Shown: in pieces, positions 61,834-64,000 of the stretch
How the letters are laid out: the number at the start of each line of letters is the position of its first letter
Position numbering within the stretch: position 1 is the first letter of the stretch
Assembly: GCF_963677075.1 (NCBI RefSeq)
Contig: NZ_OY781873.1
Span: 248,001 to 312,000, forward strand
Source of the DNA: an uncultured Sphaerochaeta sp.
GTDB lineage: Bacteria; Spirochaetota; Spirochaetia; Sphaerochaetales; Sphaerochaetaceae
Direction: 5' to 3'
Length of the DNA stretch: 64,000 nucleotides
Translations under genes and position numbers: made by a program
The notes under the pieces: generated by a model
Told to the model about the DNA's origin: nothing
What the model saw: only the letters and a program-made list of their open reading frames with translations
The model's database searches: none

Positions 61834-63174
61834 ATGGCAACGCATACGAAGCTTATGACAAGCGGTTCGATCCAAAAAAACCTTATTGCCTTTGCAATCC
61901 CAATTTTCCTCGGGAACTTGTTTCAACAGCTGTATCACACAACTGATACCTTGGTGGTGGGAAACCTTGTCGGCAAAGAGGCTTTGGCTGCCATTACCTC
62001 AATCACCAGCCTTATCATGCTCTTGGTAGGACTCTTCCAGGGTATTTTTGTAGGAGCGGGCGTGGTAATCTCCACAGCATTCGGAAAAGGAGACCATGAA
62101 GGAGTCAGGAAGGCTGTCCATACCACCATTGCCCTCAGTTTGCTCACCAGTGCACTGTTGACCGTCCTGGGCTACTTCTTTGCACCGGTGGTCCTTCATT
62201 GGATGAGAACTCCCCAGAGCGTATTCACTGAAGCACAAACCTATCTCCGGATTTTCTTCTTGGGTATCTCCACCCTGATCTTCTACAACACTGCAAGCGG
62301 AATTCTCCAGGCAGTGGGAGACAGCAGGCATCCACTCTATTTTCTTATCGTTGCTGCAATCCTGAATATCGCCCTCGACCTGATTTTCGTCGGCGTGCTG
62401 GGTATGGGTATTGAGGGAACCGCCTATGCTACCATCATTGCACAAGGGGTGAGTGCTACTCTCAGCTTCCGTTTATTGCTTACAACTCCTTCAATTGTGC
62501 GGGTGCATATCCCGTCCATTAGTATTCACAAAGGATACCTCAAGCAGATCCTCACCTTTGGCATTCCTTCCGGCATCCAGAATTCGGTAACCAGCTTTGC
62601 AAATGTCATCCTCCAATCCTCAATCAACCTCTTTGGAGCCTCAGCCATGGCAGGTAATGGAGCCTTTATGCGTATACAAGGCTTTGCCTTTATCCCGATA
62701 ACGGCCTTTGCCTTGGCCCTTACCACCTTTACAGGGCAGAATCTGGGAGCAAGGGAGTATGATCGGGTGAAAAGGGGTGCACGCTTTGGGGTGTTGTTTG
62801 CCATGATCCTCGCAGAGACCATAGGACTTGGTATGCTCCTTGGTGCCGAGCCCTTGTTGAGACTATTCAGCCAAGACCCTGAAGTTATTGCAATGGGGGT
62901 CTCGAAAGCCAACATATCCAGCCTTTTCCTCTGGGCGCTTGCGCTCAGTCATGCAATGAGCGGTATCTACCGTGGGGCAGGAAAGGCAATCGTCCCTATG
63001 GCAGTCATGCTTGCCATCTGGTGTATCTTCAGAATCATCTTCATTTCAACCGGACTCTGGCTCTTCATGGATATCAGGGTCATCTTCTGGGCATATCCTG
63101 TTACCTGGACACTCAGTTCCATTATCTTTGTCATCTATTACTTTAGGGTCGACTGGATGCATCAAACAGATTAG
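61834..63174 (+). CDS. MATE family multidrug/cation efflux protein
   Basis: A 446-residue membrane protein with 12 helices and the MATE N-terminus IAFAIPIFLGNLFQQLYHTTDTLVVG, followed by the pseudo-symmetric second half starting LTFGIPSGIQNSVTSFANVIL. It expels cationic drugs or metabolites with Na+ or H+. The start at 61834 lacks a strong ribosome-binding site. It precedes the KDPG-aldolase-like gene by 28 bp; a functional link is not obvious. Confidence 0.88.
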   Translation: MATHTKLMTSGSIQKNLIAFAIPIFLGNLFQQLYHTTDTLVVGNLVGKEALAAITSITSLIMLLVGLFQGIFVGAGVVISTAFGKGDHEGVRKAVHTTIALSLLTSALLTVLGYFFAPVVLHWMRTPQSVFTEAQTYLRIFFLGISTLIFYNTASGILQAVGDSRHPLYFLIVAAILNIALDLIFVGVLGMGIEGTAYATIIAQGVSATLSFRLLLTTPSIVRVHIPSISIHKGYLKQILTFGIPSGIQNSVTSFANVILQSSINLFGASAMAGNGAFMRIQGFAFIPITAFALALTTFTGQNLGAREYDRVKRGARFGVLFAMILAETIGLGMLLGAEPLLRLFSQDPEVIAMGVSKANISSLFLWALALSHAMSGIYRGAGKAIVPMAVMLAIWCIFRIIFISTGLWLFMDIRVIFWAYPVTWTLSSIIFVIYYFRVDWMHQTD

Positions 63175-63202
63175 ACTTACATTTGATAAGGAGGAGACCG
63201 GC

Positions 63203-63808
63203 ATGGATACCATTACCAAACAACTGGCACAAATTCGGTGCATCCCGATGGTCAAACAGGGCAGAGAGGACCAGGGGGAAGCATTGGTCAAGGCACTGCG
63301 TGCAAGCGGTCTACGCACGGCAAACATCTCCCAGCAGATGAATGGGGGGCTTGCTTTGTTGCGCCGATTGGCCCAGGAAGAGGACCTTCTCATCGGAGCG
63401 GGCAATGTCCAGACATTAGACGAGGCAAAAGCAGCAGTAGAAGCAGGAGCTGCCTTCATATTCTCCCCTCTTTTCAATGAGCAGATGGTGGAGTTTTGCC
63501 AACAAGTAGGAACACCGATCTATGCGGTCACCACCCAAGCATCAGTAGCCAGGGCGTGGAATCTCAAAACATTGGGTTGTTATCCTGTGGAGGAGCTTGG
63601 TGGACTACCGTTCATCAACACCCTGGGAGAACAGGAAGGCCTTACATTCATCGTAGCGGGGCATATCAATGAAGAGATGACAGCCACCTACCTTGAAAAT
63701 CCACACGTACTTGCCATGACAGGGAGTTGGATGCTCAAGGAGACGGACTGGGAAGCAACCACCGCTGCACTTAAACGTGCGAAAAAATTTGCGCTTCCCT
63801 CAGCCTAA
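63203..63808 (+). CDS. KDPG/KHG aldolase-like protein lacking catalytic residues
   Basis: A 201-residue TIM-barrel protein close to 2-dehydro-3-deoxyphosphogluconate aldolases: LLIGAGNVQTLDEAKAAVEAGAAFIFSPLF and the C-terminal FIVAGHINEE fit the fold. The residues that should do chemistry are changed. The Schiff-base lysine (FKFFP in EDA) aligns with LGCYP, and the general-base glutamate (EVTLR) with NISQQ. The PAEAAGG loop is partly kept as PVEELGG. It therefore probably binds a phosphorylated 2-keto acid or related ligand without KDPG aldolase chemistry, or catalyses another reaction. AAGGAGGAG gives a strong start at 63203. Overlaps the convergent DUF523 gene by 9 bp. Confidence 0.75.
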   Translation: MDTITKQLAQIRCIPMVKQGREDQGEALVKALRASGLRTANISQQMNGGLALLRRLAQEEDLLIGAGNVQTLDEAKAAVEAGAAFIFSPLFNEQMVEFCQQVGTPIYAVTTQASVARAWNLKTLGCYPVEELGGLPFINTLGEQEGLTFIVAGHINEEMTATYLENPHVLAMTGSWMLKETDWEATTAALKRAKKFALPSA

Positions 63809-64000
63809 CAAGTCCCCAAGGTGAGATGAGCAGTTGATGATAAACCCTTTTGACTCCAAGAGCGAAGCGAAGATGCCTTTGCCGGGAATAAGTATGCCAC
63901 GAAAAGATCCATCATAGACCACCGTGTATCCACAGGATGGGCTTCGGTCCATCAGGAGTGCCCGCTTACACCCACTCTCCTCAGCAATTTCCAAGGCTCG
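63800..64000 (-). CDS. DUF523 family protein, partial
   Basis: C-terminal 66 residues of a minus-strand gene whose start lies beyond the right edge. LMDRSPSCGYTVVYDGSFRG and the following GKGIFASLL match DUF523, a short cysteine-containing family of unknown role. The frame is open through position 64000, so the TTG at 63994 is internal. It converges on the aldolase-like gene with a 9-bp overlap. Confidence 0.8.
   Translation of the reverse strand, partial: RALEIAEESGCKRALLMDRSPSCGYTVVYDGSFRGILIPGKGIFASLLESKGFIINCSSHLGDLLG

Noticed and set aside
1..64000. CRISPR arrays, prophage, insertion sequences, rRNA
   Set aside because: No regularly spaced repeats, integrase, transposase or rRNA sequence was seen.

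Overview
The window is about 64 kb of bacterial chromosome at roughly 47-48% G+C, with short intergenic gaps and Shine-Dalgarno-led genes. Gene content points to an anaerobic, carbohydrate- and peptide-scavenging spirochaete of the Sphaerochaeta type. The clues are solute-binding proteins whose signal peptides end in FAGGS, many ABC and TRAP uptake genes, GTP-dependent PEP carboxykinase, an iron alcohol dehydrogenase, several c-di-GMP proteins and three actin-like MreB paralogues. No flagellar or chemotaxis genes are seen. The genus is an inference; no 16S or other decisive marker is present.

Layout. 1-3.1 kb: tail of a TRAP transporter, two aldolase-type enzymes and a FadR-like regulator, a keto-acid or sugar-acid catabolic operon. 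3.2-5.3 kb: a free-standing cobalamin-binding protein with the CarH light-sensor motif, translationally coupled to a GGDEF protein. 5.3-10.4 kb: MerR-TipAS regulator, DUF1801, aldo/keto reductase, M20 peptidase, ketopantoate reductase, RNase D. 10.7-17.2 kb: Fe-alcohol dehydrogenase, uracil/xanthine permease, an unannotated 51-residue membrane protein, WYL regulator, pckG and a cNMP-binding protein. 17.2-24.8 kb: GPH sugar symporter, U32 peptidase, Nudix hydrolase, asd, and a tandem PII-like protein with a DUF1538 membrane protein. 24.9 kb: tRNA-Ala(GGC) with promoter and terminator. 25-34.6 kb: class A beta-lactamase-like protein, a chimeric gene remnant, a small exported protein, then an AraC-controlled sugar ABC operon with an N-acetylhexosamine-kinase-like enzyme and a DUF5107/TPR protein.

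34.6-39.3 kb: an operon of three divergent MreB-like actins followed by a degenerate membrane GGDEF-EAL protein, preceded by a 0.6 kb AT-rich region holding a perfect 23-bp palindrome. 39.9-42.2 kb: arsenic cluster (permease, thioredoxin-like protein, ArsR, ArsC) with two ArsR-type operators. 42.2-49.6 kb: two EAL phosphodiesterases around the vitamin B6 genes pdxS, pdxT and a PdxR/MocR regulator. 49.6-51.6 kb: PTS EIIA, cation/proton antiporter and a small protein in one operon. 51.7-61.1 kb: a ten-gene peptide-uptake operon (RpiR regulator, D-aminopeptidase, DppBC, OppDF, binding protein, M42 peptidase, DegT-like enzyme). 61.3-64 kb: a C_GCAxxG_C_C protein, a MATE exporter, a KDPG-aldolase-like protein lacking the usual catalytic residues, and a partial DUF523 gene.

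The most unusual parts are the cobalamin photoreceptor/GGDEF pair, the triple-actin operon ending in a dead EAL protein, and the aldolase paralogue without catalytic residues. Of four c-di-GMP-domain proteins only one GGDEF domain looks active and it is the one next to the putative light sensor, while two EAL domains look intact.
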